A stretch of DNA of 64,000 bases, taken from positions 1 through 64,000 of the forward strand of contig DDQW01000017.1 of NCBI GenBank assembly GCA_002342805.1. Direction: 5' to 3'. Below are positions 34,308 to 43,803 of this stretch, piece after piece. The notes beneath the pieces are model-generated. The model saw only the letters and a program-made list of their open reading frames with translations, ran no database searches and was not told the DNA's origin. Made by a program: the position numbers and the translations under genes. Position 1 is the first letter of the stretch; every line of letters begins with the position of its first letter. Source of the stretch: Clostridiales bacterium UBA2432. Its GTDB lineage: Bacteria > Bacillota > Clostridia > Lachnospirales > Vallitaleaceae.

Positions 34308-36488
34308 ATGTCAAAAGATACACAATGGAAATATAGTGAAACCGAAATTAATCAAGAGGATTATCTCAAAAATGAATCGTTGATGACCGTGAGTAACGGT
34401 TATCTAAGTCTAAGAGGAAGTTATGAAGAAGGGAATATGTCCTATGGACACCAAGGGACCTATCTCAATGGCTTATATGAATTCCATGACTTACACTATG
34501 GAGAAAAATTCACGGCCTATCCGGATAAAAGTCAAGTTATGGTTAATTTACCGGATCCCAAAACGGTGAAGTTTAAGGTTAATGGAGAAAGCTTATCCTT
34601 GGAGACAAGCAAAATATCTTCATATCATCGAGAGCTGGATTTGCGTTCAGGTATATTAAAGCGTGAGTTTGTATGGGAAACATATACAGGAGCTAAAGCT
34701 AAAATATGTTCAACACGTTTTGCATCAAGTGTAGAAAAACATTTGATTTGTATAAAATATGAAATACAATTTTATCAAGGTGAAGGTGACTATTCTATAG
34801 AATCAACAATAGATACGAATCGTCATAATATCAGTAAAGAAGATGATCCGAGAATTGGCGTTGAATTTAATCATAATCCTATTGTTATTCTTAGCCGTGG
34901 TTTAGAAGATGAACTCATGTTTTTAAACGGAGAAACTTATGATTCAAAACAAAAATTTAATGTATACCTTCTCAATGAATATAATGTGGACGGAATAAAG
35001 GTAGATACCGAGACCGGAATCTTACAAGATCAGTTTGGAGACGATACATCGATTATACTTTATAAATATATCTGGTTAGATAAAAATGAAACAAGGGATT
35101 CCAAGCGTGCTTTTATTGCCCTCAAAAACAAAGGCTATAGACATGCGCTAGATAAGCATAGTCAGTGGTGGAAACAACAGTGGGAACATATGGATGTTGT
35201 GATTAAAGGCGATAAGCTTATGCAAAAAGCCATTCGCTTGAATTTATATCATCTTACTCAAAATGTAGGAAAAGACGGACTTACGAATATAAGTGCTAAG
35301 GGAATGACGGGTGAAGGTTATGAAGGTCATTATTTCTGGGACACGGAGATTTATATGCTTCCATTTTTTGTATATACAAATCCGGACATAGCAAAATCAT
35401 TGTTGATGTATCGCTATAATACACTTGAACAAGCTAGAAGTCGAGCTCGCCAGATGGGGCATAAACAAGGAGTGCTTTACCCTTGGCGGACAATTAACGG
35501 TGAAGAATGTTCATCTTTTTTTCCGGCAGGAACCGCCCAATATCACATTAATGCAGATATTGCCTATGGGATTAAATTGTATTATGAAGCGACAAATGAT
35601 TGGAAATTTATTCAAGATTATGGTATGGAGATATTGCTTGAACTTGCAAATCTATGGCTGGACATGGGGCAATTTGACCATCAAGGAAGATTTTGTATTC
35701 ATGAAGTAACAGGACCGGATGAGTACTCATGCTTAGTGAACAACAACACATATACGAATATAATGGTGAAAAATGAAATTGAATTTTTACTAAGCCTTAT
35801 TGAGAAATGCCAAGAGGAAAGTAGTGGGCTATCACTTAAGAGCATGGAATTGATTCAAACATTTGAAGTAGAAAGAGCAAAGCGTGTTATCGAGCATATG
35901 TATTTGGCTTACGATGACACCTTGAAAATCTATGCACAAGATGACGGCTTTTTATCAAAACCTGTCTGGGATTTTGCAGAAACACCAAAAGAAAAATATC
36001 CACTTTTGATGCATTATCACCCATTGACGCTATATCGTCACCAAGTATGTAAACAAGCAGATGTGGTATTAGCAGAGCTCTTACAACCGACGATGTTTAC
36101 GCCGGAACAAAAAAAGCGAGATTTTGATTATTATGAGAAGATTACAACCCATGATTCATCCTTATCCAATTGTATTTATGGGATTATGGCTGCAGAACTT
36201 GGTGATTTAGAAAAAAGTTATGAATATTACATGAAAACTGCTAAAACAGATATAGAAGATGTTCATCAGAACGCCAAGGATGGTATACATGCTGCCAATA
36301 TGGCAGGTTCTTGGTTAGGTATTGTTTATGGTTTCGCTGGTTTAAGAATAAAAGATGGAGAGTTAACATTTAATTCCAAAATCCCTAAAAACTGGGAAGA
36401 ATATTCGTTTCATTTGAGATTTAAAAACCAAGTTTATGAAATTAAAGTAAATCAAAATGATGTTAAAATTATAGAAAAAAACTGTTGA
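34308..36488 (+). CDS. Glycoside hydrolase family 65 disaccharide phosphorylase
   Basis: A 726-residue cytoplasmic enzyme that splits an alpha-glucosidic disaccharide with inorganic phosphate, giving beta-glucose 1-phosphate and a sugar. An N-terminal beta-sandwich (about 1-270) leads to the (alpha/alpha)6 barrel, with GHYFWDTEIYMLPFF and the catalytic-acid motif HEVTGPDEYS, Glu472, and then a small C-terminal beta domain. Length and motifs fit maltose, kojibiose, nigerose or trehalose phosphorylases; the linkage cannot be decided by eye. The transporter genes just upstream should supply the substrate. No beta-phosphoglucomutase gene, which often accompanies such enzymes, lies nearby. Stop codon is four bases from the convergent AraC-type gene. 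Confidence 0.9.
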   Translation: MSKDTQWKYSETEINQEDYLKNESLMTVSNGYLSLRGSYEEGNMSYGHQGTYLNGLYEFHDLHYGEKFTAYPDKSQVMVNLPDPKTVKFKVNGESLSLETSKISSYHRELDLRSGILKREFVWETYTGAKAKICSTRFASSVEKHLICIKYEIQFYQGEGDYSIESTIDTNRHNISKEDDPRIGVEFNHNPIVILSRGLEDELMFLNGETYDSKQKFNVYLLNEYNVDGIKVDTETGILQDQFGDDTSIILYKYIWLDKNETRDSKRAFIALKNKGYRHALDKHSQWWKQQWEHMDVVIKGDKLMQKAIRLNLYHLTQNVGKDGLTNISAKGMTGEGYEGHYFWDTEIYMLPFFVYTNPDIAKSLLMYRYNTLEQARSRARQMGHKQGVLYPWRTINGEECSSFFPAGTAQYHINADIAYGIKLYYEATNDWKFIQDYGMEILLELANLWLDMGQFDHQGRFCIHEVTGPDEYSCLVNNNTYTNIMVKNEIEFLLSLIEKCQEESSGLSLKSMELIQTFEVERAKRVIEHMYLAYDDTLKIYAQDDGFLSKPVWDFAETPKEKYPLLMHYHPLTLYRHQVCKQADVVLAELLQPTMFTPEQKKRDFDYYEKITTHDSSLSNCIYGIMAAELGDLEKSYEYYMKTAKTDIEDVHQNAKDGIHAANMAGSWLGIVYGFAGLRIKDGELTFNSKIPKNWEEYSFHLRFKNQVYEIKVNQNDVKIIEKNC

Positions 36489-36492
36489 TGTA

Positions 36493-37728
36493 TTAATACT
36501 TAAAATTTTCTTTTCGATAGGCACTCGGTGACATTTTCTTAATTTTCTTGAAAAGACGAGTGAAGTAGTTTGCATCATTAAGTCCAATCATCGTACTAAT
36601 CTCACCAATTGTTAATGTTGTTGTCTCAAGATAATAAGAAGCCTCAGCAATTTGAAGTTCATGAATGAAAGTAGAGACGGTTTTTCCCGTCTCTTTTTTA
36701 AAGAGTGCGGCGAGATTAGATGCTTGCATATGAAATCGTTTGGCTAAAAGAGTTGGCGTCAAGGATTTATCAATATTGAGTTGAATATAAGTAACCACTT
36801 TTTGAATAAAAGGCGAGTATTCTTTAAATGTATGTTTTGCGACAGCGTTAAAGTAACTCGTGTACATGTCATGATGGAGTTGACTGACTTGGGTTCGTGT
36901 AGTAGCTTGTTCAATAAGCAAGGCATACTTTGAAGACAATCGATCAAGATACACAGGGTGTAAGCCCCCTTCTTCGGCAGCATGACGCAATACAGTATTT
37001 AGCACAAATGCTAAGTTCTTTGTTGAACGTAATGGGTTTTGCGGAATACGGTCCTGAAAATTGGCGGAGGTTTCAAAAAAATGAATGGCCTTTTCTAATA
37101 GAACAGGATTGCTTTGACAAATTGCTTGACGAAGCATGTGTTCATGCTTATATCGTTCTTCTATTTTTTCAATATTTTCGAGTGTAGATGTGATAATTTC
37201 ATTATCTTGGGTGATGGCTTGTTCAGATTGATAATGACTTTCGCGAACAAGGGGCATGGATTGGCCAAAAAGATTCATGCCTAAATAACCAAGATTTGCT
37301 GTTGCATTACTTGGAAGAAGCGGTAAGGTATCATAATAATTGCGAAGGCTTTGTTGGTTTCGGACCGAGAGCCTTAAGTTATAGAATAATTGGGTGACTT
37401 GTGTTTCGGTAATAGATGTTGAGCGAAAGGGCCCAATACGGATAAAACCTTCCTTTTGCTCCTCATAGAGTAAAGGAATAAAAATAAATTCTAGAAAACC
37501 AAGGGTTGCTGCACAACAATACGTCAGACCCGTAGGACTAAAGAGTTTCTTTTCAATGAGAGGAAACTCTTTTTCTGTGTTGAAATTAATTGCATTCGGG
37601 ATAGAACGACTCATAAAGCTATACTCATTTTTATATTCTTTTGAAAACCAGACGATATCGAGATTGGTTAATTCGTTGAGATGGAACATACTTTGAATAA
37701 TTGTTTGCTGAAAATGAATATATAGCAT
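36493..37728 (-). CDS. AraC-family transcriptional regulator
   Basis: A 411-residue regulator. The C-terminal 100 residues hold the double helix-turn-helix (LTPTLLAKRFHMQASNLAALFKKETGK and LTIGEISTMIGLNDANYFTRLFKKIKKMSPSAYR). The N-terminal 300 residues form an unknown ligand-binding or signal-receiving region that resembles the sensory parts of YesN-like regulators but lacks a receiver Asp motif. The ATG at 37728 has GGAGG upstream; the longer frame to 37824 includes a hydrophobic leader without a binding site and is rejected. It is divergent from the GPH symporter and GH2 genes and most likely activates them when a galactoside is present. Confidence 0.85.
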   Translation of the reverse strand: MLYIHFQQTIIQSMFHLNELTNLDIVWFSKEYKNEYSFMSRSIPNAINFNTEKEFPLIEKKLFSPTGLTYCCAATLGFLEFIFIPLLYEEQKEGFIRIGPFRSTSITETQVTQLFYNLRLSVRNQQSLRNYYDTLPLLPSNATANLGYLGMNLFGQSMPLVRESHYQSEQAITQDNEIITSTLENIEKIEERYKHEHMLRQAICQSNPVLLEKAIHFFETSANFQDRIPQNPLRSTKNLAFVLNTVLRHAAEEGGLHPVYLDRLSSKYALLIEQATTRTQVSQLHHDMYTSYFNAVAKHTFKEYSPFIQKVVTYIQLNIDKSLTPTLLAKRFHMQASNLAALFKKETGKTVSTFIHELQIAEASYYLETTTLTIGEISTMIGLNDANYFTRLFKKIKKMSPSAYRKENFKY

Positions 37729-37891
37729 GAAATTCCTCCAAAAAAATAATATTGTGCTGATATACATAATATAAGTATAACACATATGGGTAAAAATACG
37801 TATAATAAGACTATAAACAAACAATAAACCTCAACGCGCGGAGGCATTGTACATCAATTAATTTCATTAGTTTATTTTAGGAGGATTAGGT

Positions 37892-39355
37892 ATGGAACAA
37901 AAGAAATCAGAGATCGTATATAATTCAGCAAAAACGTGGCAAGTCGGTTTTTTTGCATTGAATAACACAGCGACGAATTTATATATGTTTTTGTTCATGT
38001 TTATTGCGTATTATGCAACAGGGGTTGCCGGATTATTGGTTGTTGCAGTCAGTTCGATTTTAACATTTTCAAGAATATGGGATGGGATTACCGATCCGCT
38101 GATTGGTTTTTTTATTGATAAGACACGGTCAAAATTTGGTAAGTTTAGGCCCTTTATGCTTTGTGGAAATATTATTTTGGCAGGAACAACAGCGATTATA
38201 TTGTTTACAACACATTTGATGCCTGAAAGTATTCGATTGGTTTATTTTATCGTCATATATATGGTTTACATTATCGGATACACATTCCAAACGGCATCAA
38301 CAAAAGCAGCACAAACCGTTTTAACCAATGATCCGAAACAACGACCTATGTTTACGCTTTTTGATGCTATATATAACACGATTATGTTTGTGGGCGGTCA
38401 AGTCTTGATAGCATCTGTATTAGTACCAAAACATCAAGGATTTACAATGGGATTTTTTACGGAAACTTTTTTAATTGTCATGACAGCGTCAGGAATTTTT
38501 ACCATCTTGGCACTTATTTCAATCTGGAAAAAAGATGTTGAAGAAAATTGGGGAAGTGGCGAAGTTGTTCGTACACGATTTCGTGATTATATCCCAGTGA
38601 TTAAAAAGAATCGGCCACTGCAGATGTTAATTATTTCCGCATCGACAGATAAACTAGCCGCCCTGACAATGCGAAATTCAGTCGTTCTGGTTATTATTTA
38701 TGGGGTTATGATGGGGAATTATGATCTGTCTGGAAAACTACAATTAATTACAGCGATTCCAACCATATTAATAACGTTTTGGGGGATTGGTTATGCTAAG
38801 AAATTGGGTATAAAAAAAGCTTATGTTATTGCCACCAAATTAAGTTTGCTGTTCATTGCACTACTTTTTGTATTTATGAATGCTATTGATTTAACATCAA
38901 TATCCTTAACGCCAATCAATGGACAAACGGTTGTTTTTCTTATTATTTGGGCCTTGCTTGCCGGAGTGATGAACATTGGAGGCAATATTGTTATTCCCAT
39001 GATTGCAGATTGTGCAGACTATGAAGTGCATCAGAGTGGACGATTTATACCGGGAATGATGGGAACGATTTTCTCCTTTGTGGATAAAATGGTATCCTCG
39101 GTATCAACAGCGCTTATTGGATTTTTGCTAGCATCCATTGGATTTAAAGAAGCATTTCCAACGGTTGATACACCAAGATCACCGGAATTATATGGAATGG
39201 GACTTTTCTTCTTTATAGGAATTCCGGTGATTGCATGGGTTGCATCGCTGATTGCAATGAAGTTCTATGAACTTGATGGAGTCAAAATGAATGAAATCCA
39301 ACAAGCGATTCATGATCGTAAACAAAAATTAGAAATTGAAATTGAGCAGGCATAA
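37892..39355 (+). CDS. GPH-family sugar:cation symporter (MelB-like)
   Basis: A 487-residue transporter with about twelve membrane helices. Family hallmarks are RIWDGITDPLIGFFIDKTRSKFGKFRPFML near residue 62-92, and the second-half AGVMNIGGNIVIPMIADCADYEVHQSGR. GPH proteins carry melibiose, lactose, xylosides or glucuronides with sodium or protons. The GH2 gene 15 bases downstream suggests a beta-galactoside or beta-glucuronide. TTTTAGGAGG precedes the ATG; expression is probably under the divergent AraC-type protein. Confidence 0.92.
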   Translation: MEQKKSEIVYNSAKTWQVGFFALNNTATNLYMFLFMFIAYYATGVAGLLVVAVSSILTFSRIWDGITDPLIGFFIDKTRSKFGKFRPFMLCGNIILAGTTAIILFTTHLMPESIRLVYFIVIYMVYIIGYTFQTASTKAAQTVLTNDPKQRPMFTLFDAIYNTIMFVGGQVLIASVLVPKHQGFTMGFFTETFLIVMTASGIFTILALISIWKKDVEENWGSGEVVRTRFRDYIPVIKKNRPLQMLIISASTDKLAALTMRNSVVLVIIYGVMMGNYDLSGKLQLITAIPTILITFWGIGYAKKLGIKKAYVIATKLSLLFIALLFVFMNAIDLTSISLTPINGQTVVFLIIWALLAGVMNIGGNIVIPMIADCADYEVHQSGRFIPGMMGTIFSFVDKMVSSVSTALIGFLLASIGFKEAFPTVDTPRSPELYGMGLFFFIGIPVIAWVASLIAMKFYELDGVKMNEIQQAIHDRKQKLEIEIEQA

Positions 39356-39370
39356 GAAAGGTAAGTTAAA

Positions 39371-41653
39371 ATGCGAAAAATAAAAGATTTAAATAGGAAC
39401 TGGACATTTATTCAACATCCGGAAAAAGCACCTGTGTATGAGGAAGAGGTTCATCTTCCCCACACGTGGAATGTCATTGATGGTGCCAACGGTTTTGACT
39501 ATTATCGCGGAGAATGCCGATATTCCAGAAAACTACATGTGACAGAACTAGAGTTAAAAAAAGAAATTTTCATTGAGTTTCAAGGAGCCAACAGCATTAC
39601 GCAAGTATATGTTAATGGTACATTTATAGGACAACATAAAGGCGGTTATTCAACCTTTCGTTTTCAAATCACGGATGTGTTAAAAGCGGGACAAGAAAAC
39701 GAACTTCTTGTTTTAGTGGATAATAAAGTTTATGAAGATGTTTATCCGCAGATGGCAGATTTTAGTTTTTTCGGTGGTCTATATCGAAATGTTCAGCTTA
39801 TTATAACGGATCAAATTCACTTTGACCTCTTGGACTTTGGTGCACCCGGGATATCATTGTTTCAACAAGACGTGTCAGATGACAAGGCGCTTGTTGATGT
39901 AAAAGCGAAGATTGTTAATGCGTGGAATGAAGATAAAAAAGCACGTCTATGGATTGAAGTACTTGACCAGGAAGATAATATGGTTGCTTATACAACGAAA
40001 GAAGTGGATTTAGCCCCAGAATCAATGACGGAAGTAGATACAAGCTTCGAAGTCCTTAATCCACATCTATGGCAGGGTAAAGTTGATCCATATCTATACA
40101 AAGTGAAAGCGTCATTACAAAGCTATAATGAAGTTAAAGATGAAGTGGTACAAACCATGGGTCTCCGTTATTTCCACGTGGATGTGAATGAAGGTTTTTA
40201 TCTTAACGGAAAGCCATATCGTTTATATGGTGTATCAAGACATCAAGACCGTATGGATAAAGGTTGGGCAATCTCACGAGATGATCATAAGCAAGATATG
40301 GAATTGATTGAAGAGGTTGGCGCCAATAGTATTCGTTTAGCCCATTACCAGCATGACCAATATTTTTACGACTTATGTGATCAAAAGGGTATGGTTGTAT
40401 GGGCAGAGATACCCTTTATCTCAGTGATGTCCAAAACCGAATTAACCGGTGAAAATGCAAAACAACAAATGCGGGAACTCATTCGTCAAAACTTGCATCA
40501 TGCATCCATATGCTTCTGGGGTGTGCAAAACGAGATACAAATCGGTGGCGAGCGTAAGGAAGTTCGTCAAGTCGTTCGAGAGCTTAATGCTTTGACCAAA
40601 GAAGAAGATCCAACTCGATTAACAACAATGGCCAATGTTATGATGGTTAAAGATACAGATGAGTATAACACCATGACCGATGTTGTCGGATACAATAAAT
40701 ATTATGGTTGGTATCAAGGAAAAACGGAAGATTTTGCAAAGTGGCTAGATGAATTCAGAGTGAATGCTCCTGATGTTAAGTTATGTATTTCAGAATATGG
40801 GGCAGAAGGTATTATCGAATATCATAATGACGACCCACAGGTTAAAGATTATTCTGAAGAATATCACACCTTGTTCCATGAAACCGTATGGAAGATTTTC
40901 AAAGAACGACCATTTTTGTGGGCAACCTATGTGTGGAATATGTTTGATTTTGGAGCAAATATTCGTGATGAAGGTGGCGTACAGGGGCGAAATAATAAAG
41001 GGCTCATTACATATGACCGTCGCATTAAAAAAGATGCGTTTTATATGTACAAAGCTCAATGGTCCGATGAAAAATTTGTTCATATTACATCGAAACGCTA
41101 TGTAGAGCGGCACAAGGAAACAATGGATATAAAAATATATACAAACTGTGATGAGGTTGAACTTATATATGGAAAACACATAGAAAAAGCCCTTGTCGGT
41201 GAGAACCGAACAGTCATTTTTAGAAATCTACCGGTTCAATCTGGTATGAATAAGATGCTTGTACGAGGAAAGACAGATGAAGATGATGAGGTTTATACGG
41301 ATCAAGCGATTTTTATTGGTGTGAGTCAAGCTAATCCAAGCTACACAGGACCGGAGGCAAAAGGATCTGTTGTTGCCAACTGGTTTACACTGCCGGATAT
41401 GGAAGACACCCAAGCAGGAAAGTTAGAATTTCCTGAAGATAGATATTCTATAAAAGATGCTATTGGAGAGCTTATCGATAATCCGGAAACAAAGGTAATT
41501 ATGCATCGCTATCTTGGAAAAGTTGAAGAGCAACCCATGTTTGGAATGATGGAAGGTATGAATATTGAGCTTCTGGCTGATATGGATAGTGAAACATTTA
41601 GTGAGATATTACTATTTCAGTTAAATTCCAATTTAAACAAAGTGAAAAAATAA
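39371..41653 (+). CDS. Glycoside hydrolase family 2 (beta-galactosidase type)
   Basis: A 760-residue cytoplasmic enzyme without signal peptide. The sugar-binding jelly-roll (about 1-165), Ig-like domain (about 175-275) and TIM barrel (about 280-570) are in the standard order, then about 190 residues of extra C-terminal region. Barrel motifs include GVSRHQDRMDKGWAIS, NSIRLAHYQHDQYFYDLCDQ, acid/base Glu388 in WGVQNEIQ and nucleophile Glu475 in CISEYGAEG. Beta-galactosidase is the best guess, beta-glucuronidase less so. It is co-transcribed with the GPH symporter, whose imported disaccharide it would hydrolyse. Confidence 0.9.
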   Translation: MRKIKDLNRNWTFIQHPEKAPVYEEEVHLPHTWNVIDGANGFDYYRGECRYSRKLHVTELELKKEIFIEFQGANSITQVYVNGTFIGQHKGGYSTFRFQITDVLKAGQENELLVLVDNKVYEDVYPQMADFSFFGGLYRNVQLIITDQIHFDLLDFGAPGISLFQQDVSDDKALVDVKAKIVNAWNEDKKARLWIEVLDQEDNMVAYTTKEVDLAPESMTEVDTSFEVLNPHLWQGKVDPYLYKVKASLQSYNEVKDEVVQTMGLRYFHVDVNEGFYLNGKPYRLYGVSRHQDRMDKGWAISRDDHKQDMELIEEVGANSIRLAHYQHDQYFYDLCDQKGMVVWAEIPFISVMSKTELTGENAKQQMRELIRQNLHHASICFWGVQNEIQIGGERKEVRQVVRELNALTKEEDPTRLTTMANVMMVKDTDEYNTMTDVVGYNKYYGWYQGKTEDFAKWLDEFRVNAPDVKLCISEYGAEGIIEYHNDDPQVKDYSEEYHTLFHETVWKIFKERPFLWATYVWNMFDFGANIRDEGGVQGRNNKGLITYDRRIKKDAFYMYKAQWSDEKFVHITSKRYVERHKETMDIKIYTNCDEVELIYGKHIEKALVGENRTVIFRNLPVQSGMNKMLVRGKTDEDDEVYTDQAIFIGVSQANPSYTGPEAKGSVVANWFTLPDMEDTQAGKLEFPEDRYSIKDAIGELIDNPETKVIMHRYLGKVEEQPMFGMMEGMNIELLADMDSETFSEILLFQLNSNLNKVKK

Positions 41654-41685
41654 TAATGATATTTATTCTCCCTATAATCTATAGA

Positions 41686-41714
41686 TTGAAAGTTCGAAAA
41701 TCTGATGGTATAAT
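41686..41714 (+). promoter_or_regulatory. Promoter of the GGDEF/EAL gene
   Basis: TTGAAA (41686-41691), 17-base spacer, TATAAT (41709-41714). A perfect 12-base palindrome, AATCTATAGATT (41676-41687), touches the -35 box and may be an operator. Confidence 0.7.
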
Positions 41715-41744
41715 TATTTCTTAGGTGATAGGGAGGATTTAATC

Positions 41745-43688
41745 ATGTACATTCAATATACACTGTTAATTTTTATCTTGATTTCATTAAGTGCTTATTT
41801 TTTGATTGTTTTAAAGCATTTAAAACTAAATGAAGAAGATGTTAATGAAGTCATTAATGAAATTATTAATGCAGTTATTGCCATTGTCTTGATTTGTGAT
41901 TTACGTATTCAATATGAGTTGATTAAAAATAGTATACTTTATAATGATATAACCGTTCAAATAGTTACTTTGTTCATATTGGCGGTTATATTTTTTGTTG
42001 CCGTAATGACGCTACTCTATGTAAGATATTCAAAACATAAAATAGCGACAAAAAAAACTTATATTTTTACGTTAATTGGGTTTTTGAGTACATTAGGAAT
42101 TCCTGCATACATGACAGAAATAATTTACTTCATAGCGTTAATCGTATTTTTGTGTATTACATTCATATTTTTAAAAACGCTATTAATACACCATAAAATG
42201 CATAAGAATTATGGTATATATTTTATTATTGTAGGATCGGTATCCCTATTTATCAGCTCTTTATATTCAGCATTGTATATTTCGGAATTATTTAATATGG
42301 TGAACTTGGCCTTAATGACATTTATTGTGGTGGGATTCTTTCTGTTTTTTATCATTTTTTTTAACGAAAAGCAAAAACATGCCAGTGAAAAACAAACGGA
42401 ACTATATAAAAAAATTACGGAAAAAAATAATCAGATTTTTGATTTGGCTTATATCGACCGAATTACAAACATACCAAATAAATTTGCATTTGATGTGGAT
42501 TTGCTAAGTGCCAAAACGGAAAAATATCTTTGCCTAGCCAATGTCCGTAATTTCATGCAGTATAATAATCTGCTAGGATTTGATCGAGGCAATGAAATCC
42601 TAGGTGAAATAGCGACAAAGCTAAGAACCATGCTTCCGGACATTCGTGCATACCATTTCTATGCAGATAAATTTATTCTTGTGTTTCCGCAAAGTGACCG
42701 AGGTGAGGTCTATAGAGAAATCGAAAAAATACAAGAATATCTAAAGTTCCAGCGATTTCAAGGAGTCAAACTCGATGTCTATTATGGATTATACCATTAC
42801 CAACCGTCTGAACACATGCTAAGTGAAGGGACAAATAAAATTATAGAACGCCTTGAAGTCGCGTCTGAATATGCTAAAAAAAGTAGTGATGATATTTCGG
42901 ACTATTCAATGATTGATCCAATTGAATATGTGAATGAATTTAATATGGAACTTGCCATACGCGACGCAATTGACAAAAAGCAATTTTCGGTCGTTTACCA
43001 ACCCCAAGTCGAGGGTAAAAATCATACCGTGTGTTCTTATGAAGCTCTGATTCGTTGGGAGAGAGAAGACGAATTTATCTATCCTTCAGACTTCATTCCG
43101 ATTGCAGAAAAGAGAGGTTATATGCGGGAAATAACCTACATTGTCATTGAGCGCGTCTTTTACGACATTAGCACGGAACCGTTTTTACAGGACAAACGTA
43201 TATCCATAAATCTGTCCGCAGATCAGTTGATTGAAGAATCTTTTTTGGAATCTGTATCCGTATTACAGCATCAATATACCATTGCAACAAGCAATATAGT
43301 CTTTGAAATCACAGAAACAGGAATGTTCAACGACATGGAAAAAGCCCTCAATACGATTAAAGGTTTGAAACAAAGAGGCTATGAAATATCATTGGATGAT
43401 TTTGGCGAAGGATATTCATCCATACTACGCTTCACCGACTTAGAAATTGACGAAATCAAGTTTGATAAATCCTTTATCGATCGAATTCAGCAAGATAAAG
43501 TATTTACCGCTCTTAAAAAACTATCGGAGCTTTTTGATAGCTTTGATTTAAGAATTGTCTTAGAAGGAATCGAAAACCAAGAGCAACTCGACAAAATCTC
43601 AGACTTGGGAATTGATGTCTATCAAGGCTATTATTTTCATAAACCCATGTCGCTAGAGGAATGCCGTAAAATGTGCGAAAATACCTAG
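41745..43688 (+). CDS. Membrane GGDEF/EAL protein, probably a cyclic di-GMP phosphodiesterase
   Basis: A 647-residue protein. Residues 1-210 contain about six membrane helices. The GGDEF-like domain (about 225-385) keeps NIPNKFAFD, but the active motif is YADKF, so it cannot make cyclic di-GMP. The EAL domain (about 405-645) is complete to the eye: YEALIRW, SINLSADQL, FEITETG, SLDDFGEGYSS, EIKFDKSFI, VLEGIEN and QGYYFHKP. It should therefore degrade cyclic di-GMP to pGpG at the membrane, with the degenerate domain as a regulator. The ATG has GGGAGG upstream. It is a single-gene unit, opposing in function the cyclase encoded at 13646. Confidence 0.88.
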   Translation: MYIQYTLLIFILISLSAYFLIVLKHLKLNEEDVNEVINEIINAVIAIVLICDLRIQYELIKNSILYNDITVQIVTLFILAVIFFVAVMTLLYVRYSKHKIATKKTYIFTLIGFLSTLGIPAYMTEIIYFIALIVFLCITFIFLKTLLIHHKMHKNYGIYFIIVGSVSLFISSLYSALYISELFNMVNLALMTFIVVGFFLFFIIFFNEKQKHASEKQTELYKKITEKNNQIFDLAYIDRITNIPNKFAFDVDLLSAKTEKYLCLANVRNFMQYNNLLGFDRGNEILGEIATKLRTMLPDIRAYHFYADKFILVFPQSDRGEVYREIEKIQEYLKFQRFQGVKLDVYYGLYHYQPSEHMLSEGTNKIIERLEVASEYAKKSSDDISDYSMIDPIEYVNEFNMELAIRDAIDKKQFSVVYQPQVEGKNHTVCSYEALIRWEREDEFIYPSDFIPIAEKRGYMREITYIVIERVFYDISTEPFLQDKRISINLSADQLIEESFLESVSVLQHQYTIATSNIVFEITETGMFNDMEKALNTIKGLKQRGYEISLDDFGEGYSSILRFTDLEIDEIKFDKSFIDRIQQDKVFTALKKLSELFDSFDLRIVLEGIENQEQLDKISDLGIDVYQGYYFHKPMSLEECRKMCENT

Positions 43689-43696
43689 TCCATGTC

Positions 43697-43725
43697 TTGA
43701 CACAGATTTTGGAGTCGGGTATACT
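43697..43725 (+). promoter_or_regulatory. Promoter of the second chemoreceptor gene
   Basis: TTGACA (43697-43702), 17-base spacer, TATACT (43720-43725), starting nine bases after the stop codon of the EAL gene. The predicted start of the RNA lies at the first bases of the hairpin at 43729. Confidence 0.75.
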
Positions 43726-43728
43726 ATT

Positions 43729-43772
43729 AAAAAGGCAAAGGAGTCTATTATAGATTTCCTTTGCCTTTTTTT
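43729..43772 (+). terminator. Intrinsic terminator / leader hairpin before the chemoreceptor gene
   Basis: GGCAAAGGA pairs with TCCTTTGCC (43757-43765), extended by flanking A and T, then seven T. It ends transcripts from the EAL gene, but the promoter just upstream means that it also forms the first bases of the chemoreceptor mRNA. Confidence 0.85.
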
Positions 43773-43803
43773 GCAGAATTTAGGACAGGAAAGGACGAGG
43801 AAT

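Noticed and set aside
37729..37824. Longer N-terminus of the AraC-type regulator, including a hydrophobic leader
   Set aside because: No ribosome binding site, while ATG 37728 has GGAGG at the right distance; the leader is most likely untranslated DNA.
43771..43803. Upstream TTG start for the second chemoreceptor
   Set aside because: It lies in the T run of the hairpin and has no binding site; ATG 43804 gives a normal start.
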